From Patescibacteria group bacterium (GTDB lineage: Bacteria > Patescibacteriota > Gracilibacteria > UM-FILTER-43-11): DNA of 64,000 bases. A program made the position numbers and the translations under genes. Positions within the stretch are counted from its first letter, which is position 1. Each line of letters opens with the position of its first letter. Of this stretch, positions 15,518-22,864 are shown one piece after another. The notes beneath the pieces were generated by a model, which had not been told where the DNA came from, did no database searches, and saw nothing but the letters and a program-made list of their open reading frames with translations. The stretch covers positions 142,187-206,186 of the forward strand of contig JAHIUN010000002.1 in NCBI GenBank assembly GCA_018817125.1. Direction: 5' to 3'.

Positions 15518-16234
15518 CTACAGTTCCTCCAAATCGACCTTGGTCACATCCTCGATCTTTTCATTGTGTGCGGTCTGCGGATTGTAGATCTTGTAAAACA
15601 GTTCCACAAGCTGAGGGGTGGTCAGCTGGGCAACTCTTAGGTTGCAGGCTTCAAGACCGTTTCTAACACTGCCTACACGTTCGTTCAGATGCTTGTTCAT
15701 CTCCTCAAACTCATGATGGCGTCTTTTGATAGCATTCACACTGTCCTGAGCGGAAATGCTTTGCATGAATTTCGCGAATATATTCAGATTCTGAGTCCTG
15801 TAAGGGTCATAAGGGACGATGACATAAAAGTTTTTTTCCATGATGTCCGCGTACTCGATGAGCTTTTGAATATAATCCGCGTATTCCAGCGTTTGCTCTT
15901 TTAAAAGAGGTGTTTCGTGTTTTTCAGCAGTCTCTTTTACGTTTTCAATGTATTTGTCGATGTCCAGCTTACGGGATTGCACCATGATCTGAATAGGAAA
16001 ATCCAGTGAATTGAGAAAGCCCTGATAAGCGTAAATGATACTGTTCTGTTCTTCTTCAGATTTTAAATTAAAATTCACACTGGAAGTCTGAAGCACCGCC
16101 CTAAGTCCTCCGTTTTTCAGAATCACTACATTATTTTTAATCTCCGCGATATTCAGATAGAGCTGGGTGCTGGCTGCGGGAGAGCCTTTTTTCTGCCTGA
16201 CAGTATCTTGAACGGGCTTTTTGGTGTTTTCCAT
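15518..16234 (-). CDS. TraC/VirB4-N-terminal-like protein
   Basis: 238 residues. 'LYLNIAEIKNNVVILKNGGL', 'SSVNFNLKSEEEQNSIIYAY', 'FLNSLDFPIQIMVQSRKLDI' and 'FYVIVPYDPY' match the N-terminal non-ATPase region of TraC/VirB4 proteins, which appears as a free-standing gene in CPR genomes. No Walker motifs are present, so it lacks the ATPase half. It follows the PrgI gene by 25 nt on the same strand, the usual PrgI-TraC order of type IV secretion or competence-like systems. The full VirB4 ATPase is not in the window. Confidence 0.7.
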   Translation of the reverse strand: MENTKKPVQDTVRQKKGSPAASTQLYLNIAEIKNNVVILKNGGLRAVLQTSSVNFNLKSEEEQNSIIYAYQGFLNSLDFPIQIMVQSRKLDIDKYIENVKETAEKHETPLLKEQTLEYADYIQKLIEYADIMEKNFYVIVPYDPYRTQNLNIFAKFMQSISAQDSVNAIKRRHHEFEEMNKHLNERVGSVRNGLEACNLRVAQLTTPQLVELFYKIYNPQTAHNEKIEDVTKVDLEEL

Positions 16235-16259
16235 TTTATTAAAAATTAAAAATTGAAAA

Positions 16260-17261
16260 TTAATCGAGATTTATCTCGATCTCCCCTTTCTTAAGTTCTT
16301 CAAATTTAAATTCACCATCTTTTTTAGGGAATTCTTTTTTTTGAGGTTGGCTTTCTTCACTCGCAGGATCTCGCTTTGCGATGATTGGGGATTTTTTTGG
16401 AAGATATTCAGCGGGTTGGTTTTTTTGAGTGTTGTTCACATGATTACCGGTGCGTATGGGTTGCGGAGTTCTCCGCTTCCGTTTTCGCGATTTCTTTTTA
16501 GGCCTGGATTCAGCAGAGGTTGCCTGAGAGGTTTGGGCGGGAGCAGATGTAGCCTGTGGAGACGATTTTTTATTGACCGCTTCTGCCTCTGCTTTTGCTC
16601 CGGCGATCTCCTGCTTCATGATTTCTGCCTCCTTAGAGCCTTGCTTAACCTTGGTGATAGGGAGTTTGGCAAAAATATCCAGCATTTTTATATGGGATTT
16701 TTTCGTCCGCCAGTACATGTTTTCAGTGGAGCTGTCCTTGTGACCGAAATAAGCTTCTGAAATCAGATCATCATCCTCCGCCTCATCGATCTTTTTATAT
16801 TCAGTCGGTCGTACATGTTCAAAATTTTCCGAATCAAGCATGTGAGCCAGATCCCTTAGATTAGTCGCTTTTTTGGTTTTTTCATCCATGCCTGTCTGGG
16901 CCGGCGCTTCTTTTTTTATCTCACTCAAATCCGGAGCGACAATAGCGGCAATTCCCCGATGGTCCCACAGCCTTCTTTTCGGCTTGATGGCAAATTCAAG
17001 AAAAAGCAGAATGAATTTCGGCAATCTGATATCGTTGATTTTGATCAGAGCAAAGGCTGTGGCGATAAGGGCAGGGAAAAGGATGATGATGTATTCGAGG
17101 ACATTCATCTCATACAGTTTGCTTAAAGCCGCGAACAGCACATAGCTGATTCCAAACCCTGCGGCAAGGATGATCAGCTGGCGTAAAGTCAGCGGTCCGA
17201 CGATCCGGTCTTCGATCCCGACGTTTTGAGGGATTTTGTACTGCAAAGAATTCAGGTTCAA
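16260..17261 (-). CDS. PrgI family type IV secretion protein
   Basis: 333 residues. The N-terminus reads 'YKIPQNVGIEDRIVGPLTLRQLIILAAG' with two membrane helices (about 26-46 and 52-72) and then 'LPKFILLFLEFAIKPKRRLW', the PrgI/VirB3-like signature. The remaining 230 residues are charged, Pro/Lys-rich and probably disordered, much longer than typical PrgI. TTG 17261 is used because no ATG lies in frame upstream and the promoter at 17273 leaves only a very short leader. Part of a T4SS-like inner-membrane complex with the TraC-like gene. Confidence 0.75.
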   Translation of the reverse strand: MNLNSLQYKIPQNVGIEDRIVGPLTLRQLIILAAGFGISYVLFAALSKLYEMNVLEYIIILFPALIATAFALIKINDIRLPKFILLFLEFAIKPKRRLWDHRGIAAIVAPDLSEIKKEAPAQTGMDEKTKKATNLRDLAHMLDSENFEHVRPTEYKKIDEAEDDDLISEAYFGHKDSSTENMYWRTKKSHIKMLDIFAKLPITKVKQGSKEAEIMKQEIAGAKAEAEAVNKKSSPQATSAPAQTSQATSAESRPKKKSRKRKRRTPQPIRTGNHVNNTQKNQPAEYLPKKSPIIAKRDPASEESQPQKKEFPKKDGEFKFEELKKGEIEINLD

Positions 17262-17272
17262 TAAATCATATT

Positions 17273-17301
17273 ATTATACCAAATTTCTCTCTAAAAAGCA
17301 A
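17273..17301 (-). promoter_or_regulatory. Extended -10 promoter of the PrgI gene
   Basis: On the minus strand TTGCTT, a 17-nt spacer ending TGG, then TATAAT (plus 17273-17278). The same AATTTGGTATAAT context is seen before pilT (44553-44565). Confidence 0.65.
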
Positions 17302-17307
17302 TACCGA

Positions 17308-17396
17308 AGCTCTAAGCCCTAAGTCATAAGCCGACTCATGAAAAAAGAATAAATCAAAAACTTACGACTTAAGACTTATTAAGACTTGTAAAAACC
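17308..17396. repeat. Intergenic fold-back, word 'CTAAGYCMTAAG'
   Basis: Left arm 'AAGCTCTAAGCCCTAAGTC' and right arm 'CTTACGACTTAAGACTTATT' are imperfect inverted word arrays. The same word type occurs at 26325 and 38996-39066. It lies between the SLH gene end and the PrgI promoter. Confidence 0.65.
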
Positions 17397-17428
17397 CCCG
17401 GCACTTCCAGAAAGTACGGGATAAATAC

Positions 17429-19468
17429 CTATTTTTTATCCAATTTCTCTTTGAGCTCAATAGTTTTTACGGCGAGTTTGGCCATTTCCCCCCGGGTGAT
17501 GAAGTTATCCGGACCAAAGGCATACAAATTGCGGTTTTTCTGAAAGCCCTGCATGATGCCGTTTTGGATAGCGAAGTCTACATAGGGGAAATACCATTGA
17601 TCAGTTTTCAGGTCTGAATAACGTCTTTGGTTAGCAACAGATTCCGACACCGGCCGATGACTTAAATCGAATCCAAAAGCACTTAAAATCATTTTGATGG
17701 CCTCAGCACGGTTGATGAACTGCTCCGGCTTGAATAAAGCGCCAGAATACCCCGAAATAAGTTCCAGCTGTTTAGCCTTTTTAATGTAGGGCAGATACCA
17801 GGCATAAAGGTGAACATCGCGGAAAGGCTTGTCCTCGATTGTTTCTGGGTTTTCGGTTTCGGCACCGATGGCTTTGAGGACGATTTTGGTAAATTCCGCA
17901 CGGGTCAGATATTCATCCGGTGCATAGACGCCCTTAGCTTTGCCCTTTACAATTCCCAGGCGGTATAGGGTTTCCACATAATTGCGTGACCAGTGATTCA
18001 AAGTATCTGTGAAGATGGCCTTATTAAAATTTTTGCCGGTTTGCGCAATAAAGAAAATATCCGTATCATCCGCCGTGACCGTTACCTGCTTTTTGTTCAT
18101 GTCGACCGAATAAAGGTCTTTGCTATATTCCGTATAAGTTTCGGTTTCAGGCTGATAAGTAAGAACCGTTGCTCCGTCATCAGGGTCAAATGAATCGGTG
18201 TAGGGAATTGTGATGCGGTAAGGCGGGAAAAAGTGAAGACTATTCCCCTCTGCGTCCGTAAATTCAAAAATGGAACGGAAGGTGTAGCCGAAATTGATAG
18301 GGAAATCTTTGGTGTACAGGTTGGTCGGGTGTTTAATATAGCCATAAAAAGGCTTACCACTGTCTCGCCAGATGATTTTGGTGTCGCGTTCAAACTGGAT
18401 CACCGTGCCTCTGATCGGGTCTTTAAAGATGATGGGGCGGTTGATCATACCATGGTGCTCTTTACTGAGGTAAATGGCTGGCTTGCTGGTGATGGTCATG
18501 GGAGTGGAAGAGGAAAAGAGGGGGGCAGTGACCGCGTTGGTTTCATAGTCATTCGGATCTTCGCCGCCCATCCGCACCACGCACACATTGCCCTTTAAAA
18601 TAAAACCCTGATTGCATTCCAGCACTGTACATTCCGGGTACTTGTTCACCACCTCTTTAGCGTTTTTGAATGTGGGGCAGGTGAGGCTGTAGCGTTCGGT
18701 GTAGACCGGTGTTCTATTCCCTTTTTCATCAACGGCGAAATACCGAAGCGTTGTGCCTTCGCGGATAGAGATAGGAATCGTGTAGACCGTACTTTTTTCT
18801 GTTACATTCAGGTCGTTCAGAGTGTAATAGATTGTCGCGGTCTTATCGAGAAATTCATCGCTATTGGTATAACTGCCGACATAAGGTTTTAATTCAACAC
18901 TTTGAGCAAAGTTATAATCACCGCCAGGAGGCGTTACCACGACATTCGGCGGAGTGCGGTCGATGGCCACAGCCGTATTAAATACGCTGATAAATTCTTC
19001 TGCTATCTGGTTTCCCGGAACGTCTTTAATATATTTGATCCGCAGAGCGTGCCGGGCCTCCGAAAAGAGCTCTTCATTGATGTTGATGATCAGCGTTTTG
19101 CGGTCATCATGAAGATCCAGACCTATATCCATCGACTCAGCCATATGTTCCAAGCGGATATTAAATGTGTTGATTGTATCGGGATCCATCGGTTCGGAAA
19201 AAACCACCGTAATGGCATTGGTGATGGTGCTTATATCAGTGGCTTCGCTGGGGATTGAAATGGATTCGATCGTGGGAGGATCCATGTCCTCGATCTCACA
19301 GTAGGCGCTGCAGCCGTCCCGCTCAATTACGTTGCCGTCATCACATTGTTCACCGCGGACTTCCTCTAAAGCGCCGTCTCCGCAATAACCCAGGGTCAGA
19401 GCCGGGGCGAAAAAAAGACAGGGGATAAGTATGATCCCAGTAAAAGTCAAACGACGCGCTGAAGCCAT
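17429..19468 (-). CDS. Surface protein with DUF4215, Big_5 and three SLH domains
   Basis: 679 residues. Signal peptide to about residue 27; a Cys-rich DUF4215 repeat ('YCGDGALEEVRGEQCDDGN', 'DGCSAYC'); a Big_5-type Ig-like domain (about 58-170, 'VVFSEPMDPDTI'). Next a chitobiase/FN3-like module ('VVVTPPGGDYNFAQSVELKP'), a central beta-rich part and three SLH repeats (about 490-535, 555-605, 620-670) with 'FRDV', 'YSDL' and 'TRAEFTKI' hallmarks. SLH repeats bind pyruvylated wall polymers, so it is a cell-wall-attached S-layer-like protein. Stands alone; ends by a fold-back element. Confidence 0.85.
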   Translation of the reverse strand: MASARRLTFTGIILIPCLFFAPALTLGYCGDGALEEVRGEQCDDGNVIERDGCSAYCEIEDMDPPTIESISIPSEATDISTITNAITVVFSEPMDPDTINTFNIRLEHMAESMDIGLDLHDDRKTLIININEELFSEARHALRIKYIKDVPGNQIAEEFISVFNTAVAIDRTPPNVVVTPPGGDYNFAQSVELKPYVGSYTNSDEFLDKTATIYYTLNDLNVTEKSTVYTIPISIREGTTLRYFAVDEKGNRTPVYTERYSLTCPTFKNAKEVVNKYPECTVLECNQGFILKGNVCVVRMGGEDPNDYETNAVTAPLFSSSTPMTITSKPAIYLSKEHHGMINRPIIFKDPIRGTVIQFERDTKIIWRDSGKPFYGYIKHPTNLYTKDFPINFGYTFRSIFEFTDAEGNSLHFFPPYRITIPYTDSFDPDDGATVLTYQPETETYTEYSKDLYSVDMNKKQVTVTADDTDIFFIAQTGKNFNKAIFTDTLNHWSRNYVETLYRLGIVKGKAKGVYAPDEYLTRAEFTKIVLKAIGAETENPETIEDKPFRDVHLYAWYLPYIKKAKQLELISGYSGALFKPEQFINRAEAIKMILSAFGFDLSHRPVSESVANQRRYSDLKTDQWYFPYVDFAIQNGIMQGFQKNRNLYAFGPDNFITRGEMAKLAVKTIELKEKLDKK

Positions 19469-19527
19469 AAAATAGTTTTTATATCTTTGGAAAGTCTAAC
19501 AGATTTCAAAGAAAAATAAAGGATTCC

Positions 19528-20088
19528 TTAGCTTGCCCGGTTCACATATTCTCCGGTTTCGGTGTTGATTAGGAGTATGTCATCCTGATTGATGAACAGA
19601 GGAACAGAAACGACGATGCCAGTTTCCAGTGTGGCTGGCTTGGTACCGCCAGTGGCCGTATCGCCTTTAACGCCAGGGGGGGTTTCAACAACTTTCAGTT
19701 CGACCTTTGGAGGAGGCTGTACGGAAATGGGATTTCCTTCGTAAAAAGTCATATAGACTTCCGTGTCGTCTTTCAGGTAAGGAAGGGATCCCTCTACTTG
19801 ATCCAGAGGAAGATGAAACTGTTCAAAGGATTCATTATCCATAAAAACAGCGTTGTCAGTATCTTTATACAAATATTGGCAGCGTTTGTTACTAACATCG
19901 GCAAATTCAAACGATTCCCCGGCCAGAAATGTCTTATCCAACGTAGAACCATTAATCAGATTTTTTAATTTGGTCCGCATGACCGGTTTACGTTGCTGTT
20001 TACGGTTGAATTGGTTCCAGACCACCAGATAAGGGCTTCCGTTTATTTTGACGATGATGCCGGTGCGGATGTCGGTGAGGTTACCCAT
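19528..20088 (-). CDS. efp: Elongation factor P with Gln at the modification site
   Basis: 186 residues from ATG 20088 (upstream frame only translates a palindrome). Three EF-P domains: KOW-like N-terminus 'GIIVKINGSPYLVV', OB domain 'VYMTFYEGNPISVQPP' and C-terminal 'GVKGDTATGGTKPATLETG', 'TGEYVNR'. EF-P relieves ribosomes stalled at polyproline. The loop that usually carries modified Lys34 or Arg32 reads 'FNRKQQRKPVM': by alignment from 'PY' and 'RTK' the tip is Gln32 (here), flanked by Gln31 and Arg33. It therefore appears to be an unmodified type. The leader contains element A2. Confidence 0.92.
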   Translation of the reverse strand: MGNLTDIRTGIIVKINGSPYLVVWNQFNRKQQRKPVMRTKLKNLINGSTLDKTFLAGESFEFADVSNKRCQYLYKDTDNAVFMDNESFEQFHLPLDQVEGSLPYLKDDTEVYMTFYEGNPISVQPPPKVELKVVETPPGVKGDTATGGTKPATLETGIVVSVPLFINQDDILLINTETGEYVNRAS

Positions 20089-20091
20089 TTT

Positions 20092-20203
20092 TTTGTTGTG
20101 ATAAATTGGGATTGGTTGGGATAAATATGATAAATGGGATTTAGCTGAATGTTTATCACATTCATCCCATTTGTCACTTCTATCCCATTTGTCCCACAAT
20201 AAA
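20092..20203. repeat. Intergenic fold-back A2, word 'GGGAYAAATG', efp leader
   Basis: Left arm has GATAAATTGGGATTGG, TTGGGATAAATATG and ATAAATGGGAT; right arm has TTATCACATTCATCCCATTT, TATCCCATTTGTCCC. It ends 4-7 nt before the efp start codon. Sister of A1 (11344) and A3 (44582). Confidence 0.8.
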
Positions 20204-20236
20204 AAAGCACGATCATTATAGAGGAAGGCCCCTTAT

Positions 20237-21025
20237 CTATTCAATAGATTCGCGCACAATATCCAGGATTTCATTATGAATCTGAGTTCCGTTGCTCACC
20301 AGAATGTTTTTATCGCCTGGTCGCCAGTCTTTGCCGGTAAAATCGGTGGCTTTGCCGCCCGCCTCCCGTACCAAAAGCGCCCCGGCCGCCAGATCCCACA
20401 AGGGGAGCTTGTTCATCAGATACGCTTCGCATACTCCTTTGGCCACCAGCGCCATTTCCGATCCTGCTGATCGCAGGCGGGAGGCATCCCGCGAAGCCGT
20501 TTTCAGCTTGATCACATAACGTTCTGCCTGCTGGATAGCATCGGGCGCGGGTGCGTGGCAATACAGGAGCATCGAGCTTTCAAGGGTGTCAGTTTTAGAC
20601 ACATGAATGCGTTCATCGTTTTTAAAAGCACCTCCTTCTTTCGTAGCGTAAAAGAGATGATCGGTGATCGGCTCATAGATCACTGCCACCACTGGCTCTT
20701 TATTTTTAAGCAGGCAGATGGACGTGCAGAAAAAAGGGACTTCAAATGAATAGTTTTTAGTGCCGTCGAGCGGGTCAAGCACCCACACCCACTCATTATC
20801 CGGATTATCAGAGGTGCCTTCTTCTCCGATGATGCCGTGTTCAGGGAAAGCCTTCCTGATCTCATTCACATACATCGCCTCCACTTTTTTGTCGATTTCA
20901 GTCACAAAATCATGCGGACCTTTCAGCTCGATCTGGCTTTGTTTCAGCCGGCCGAAGTTTTCTTTTAAAATCACCCCGCCTTTTTTGGCTAAGTCTTTGG
21001 CGAATTGTAAGTAGTCATCAGACAT
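20237..21025 (-). CDS. suhB: Inositol monophosphatase family phosphatase
   Basis: 262 residues with the metal-binding motifs of the family: 'IIGEEGTSDN' (Glu), 'WVLDPLDGTKNY' (DPLDGT) and 'LWDLAAGALLVREAGG' (WDxAAG variant). Mg-dependent, lithium-sensitive type phosphatase of inositol-1-phosphate or related sugar phosphates; some members act on NADP or 3'-phosphoadenosine phosphate. Substrate cannot be fixed from sequence. Length normal. Same strand as efp, separated by element A2. Confidence 0.9.
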   Translation of the reverse strand: MSDDYLQFAKDLAKKGGVILKENFGRLKQSQIELKGPHDFVTEIDKKVEAMYVNEIRKAFPEHGIIGEEGTSDNPDNEWVWVLDPLDGTKNYSFEVPFFCTSICLLKNKEPVVAVIYEPITDHLFYATKEGGAFKNDERIHVSKTDTLESSMLLYCHAPAPDAIQQAERYVIKLKTASRDASRLRSAGSEMALVAKGVCEAYLMNKLPLWDLAAGALLVREAGGKATDFTGKDWRPGDKNILVSNGTQIHNEILDIVRESIE

Positions 21026-21105
21026 GTTTGAGTGGATAGTTGCACCGCTGAGTGTATCAGAAAGGCGACTATGAGTGAAGGGATGGCAGGCCTGCTAAAA
21101 AGGAT

Positions 21106-21224
21106 CCCCAGAAAATGTGAAGCGAAGCGGATTTTCTGGGGTAGGGGCCCCAAAATGGGGGGCAGTCGAAGAATTATCCGTCGCAAAGCATAGGATAATT
21201 CGTAGACTAAAACCCCTTTTGGGG
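21106..21224. repeat. Cluster of hairpins 3' of the CAT tRNA
   Basis: CCCCAGAAAAT (21106-21116) pairs with ATTTTCTGGGG (21131-21141) around a GTGAAGCGAAGCGG loop. A GGGGCCCC/GGGG palindrome follows at 21144-21162. GAATTATCC then pairs with GGATAATTC around about 21170-21200, and CCCC TTTT GGGG lies at 21213-21224. The first hairpin recurs at 63941-63985. The last, read on the minus strand, lies directly after the tRNA and may aid termination or 3' processing. Confidence 0.6.
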
Positions 21225-21300
21225 TGGTGGGCCTGCCTGGACTTGAACCAGGGACCAATCGGTTATGAGCCGACTGCTCTAACCACTGAGCTACAGGCCC
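21225..21300 (-). tRNA. tRNA with CAT anticodon (Met or Ile2)
   Basis: Acceptor GGGCCTG/CAGGCCC perfect, anticodon stem GTCGG/CCGAT with loop CTCATAA, T-arm CCTGG/CCAGG, discriminator A, CCA encoded at 21225-21227. The variable and T region (TTGGTCCCTGGTTCAAGTCC) closely resembles the lysidine-type tRNA-Ile2 of E. coli, but elongator Met cannot be excluded. Confidence 0.93.
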
Positions 21301-21396
21301 TCATTCGCGGGGTCTTTTTTATAACGAATTAAAGATATACGAGAAAAAAGTCCCTTTCAAGTTAAAACCGAACCAAAAGTCTGGAAAGGGGAATAT

Positions 21397-22230
21397 TTAC
21401 ACCACCGGTTTTTTTATTCTGGTGACAGGAAATGTTCTGGGGTGTTCAGGCGGCGCAGGGAAATCAGCTTCGGTAGCAATCTTTGTTGTAGAGGGGCTTC
21501 CAATGGTACCAGATGATGCGCCGGCTGTTCTTGCGATAAGGTTTTCTTTATCAGCCCATCCAAGGAAGATCACGCTATGGTTCCCTTTTGGGTCATGCGG
21601 GTTGTTATTGTTTATAAAAAGCCAGTCGCCGGGCTCGATATTATCCAATTGCTCTTTTTGGGCGCACGCCTGTTTGTTCGTATTTTTATCAAAGTTGTCC
21701 ACACTGTCGAAAATTGTTTTTCTTTCAGTGATTCCGGCCATCTTATAAACTTTATCCGCCCAGTCCCAGCAATGGATCCCGGTGACGCGTTTTTCGATGG
21801 CTTCATCAACAGCCCTAAGAATCCGCGGGCCAATCAGCATTTTTTCAACGTCTTTATTCATTTTAGCTTCCCCTGTCAAGGTCGCCAGCTCTGCTCTGAC
21901 TTCAGGAGTTTTTTCTGCCTGCTGTCCTTCGGATTTTTTGACCATTTTTTCCACCCCATCTTCATTTCCCTCTCTATCTTCCCCTTTTTTCTTTTCTTCT
22001 TCCTTTTTCCCACCAAGTTTCAGATCCGCAAAAGAATCCAGCCATCCGGTGAGCGGAGCCATCAAAGGGGCCAGATATTTCTTGTTCAGCCTGTCGACCA
22101 GTTCACTGAATTTGCCCCACATTTTCGTGATGACCTCAATGGGTTTATCCAGGTTTTTCCTCATGCCTTTCAGCGCTTCAGTGGCACTGAAGGCCGGTCT
22201 GACCGATAATTTTTCAGGATGGATTGGCAT
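21397..22230 (-). CDS. NlpC/P60 or CHAP-like domain protein
   Basis: 277 residues from ATG 22230. The N-terminal half is helical and charged, with a Lys/Glu-rich linker (about 70-105), and has no signal peptide. The C-terminal part has 'GIHCWDWADKVYKMAG' (Cys nucleophile), 'GDWLFINNNNPHDPKGNHSVIFLGW' style spacing (Gly-Asp-Trp-Leu, then His) as in NlpC/P60-CHAP peptidoglycan amidases. Without a signal it might be exported by a non-classical route or act in the cytoplasm. CPR proteins of this build are common but uncharacterised. Extended -10 TGGTATAAT at 22254. Confidence 0.6.
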   Translation of the reverse strand: MPIHPEKLSVRPAFSATEALKGMRKNLDKPIEVITKMWGKFSELVDRLNKKYLAPLMAPLTGWLDSFADLKLGGKKEEEKKKGEDREGNEDGVEKMVKKSEGQQAEKTPEVRAELATLTGEAKMNKDVEKMLIGPRILRAVDEAIEKRVTGIHCWDWADKVYKMAGITERKTIFDSVDNFDKNTNKQACAQKEQLDNIEPGDWLFINNNNPHDPKGNHSVIFLGWADKENLIARTAGASSGTIGSPSTTKIATEADFPAPPEHPRTFPVTRIKKPVV

Positions 22231-22253
22231 AAAAAGATTCAAGATATCACAAT

Positions 22254-22259
22254 ATTATA
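22254..22259 (-). promoter_or_regulatory. Extended -10 element (TGGTATAAT)
   Basis: Read on the minus strand, TGG followed by TATAAT stands 23 nt before the NlpC-like gene's ATG. No clear -35; the extended -10 form recurs before the PrgI, pilT and obg genes. Confidence 0.5.
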
Positions 22260-22367
22260 CCATTTTTACTCCAAAAAAGCCAGACCTTTAAGAATGGCCA
22301 AAAGAATGGCCAAAGAATCGCCGAAGCTATGCTTAAACAATTCTTTTTAGTCAATTCTTAGAAAGAG

Positions 22368-22811
22368 TTATTCCGCTTCGATCATCACTTTTACCTTCAC
22401 TACTACATCTTCCGTGAGCTGAACCTTAACGGTGTGTTCACCCAGGGTTTTTAAGTGATCGTCCATTTTAACCATTTCCTTTTTCAGTTCCACTTTTGCC
22501 TGTTCATTCAAAGCGTCGATAATGTCTTTTTCTTTAATGGAGCCATAGAGTTTTTCAGCGCGGGCTTTCTTTTTGAAAGTCAGCGTAACACTTTTGAGTT
22601 TTTCAGCCACTTCTTTGGCGTTTTCAAGAAGGGTCTCTACTTTTTCAACCCGTTTAGCTTTCAGAATCTCAGCCCGTTTAATCTCGGTTTCAGTGGCGGG
22701 CAGAGCGAATTTTAGAGGGAAAAGAAAATTGCGGGCAAACCCGGGTTTTACTTTAACGATGTCGTGTTCATTGCCCAGTTTAGGGACTCGTTTTTTGAGA
22801 ACAACTTGCAT
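22368..22811 (-). CDS. rplI: 50S ribosomal protein L9
   Basis: 147 residues, normal length. The N-terminal 'MQVVLKKRVPKLGNEHDIVKVKPGFARNFLFP' region (GxxGxxxxVKxGYxRN signature) binds 23S rRNA. The long connecting helix and C-terminal domain are complete. Presence of L9 is of taxonomic use: it has been reported absent from Microgenomates. Small tandem AAGAATGGCC words lie just downstream (22290-22312). No SD. Confidence 0.96.
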   Translation of the reverse strand: MQVVLKKRVPKLGNEHDIVKVKPGFARNFLFPLKFALPATETEIKRAEILKAKRVEKVETLLENAKEVAEKLKSVTLTFKKKARAEKLYGSIKEKDIIDALNEQAKVELKKEMVKMDDHLKTLGEHTVKVQLTEDVVVKVKVMIEAE

Positions 22812-22864
22812 AGTAGATTTAGGATTAAGGATTTAAGTTTGTCATCCCGAGCGAAGTCGGGGGA

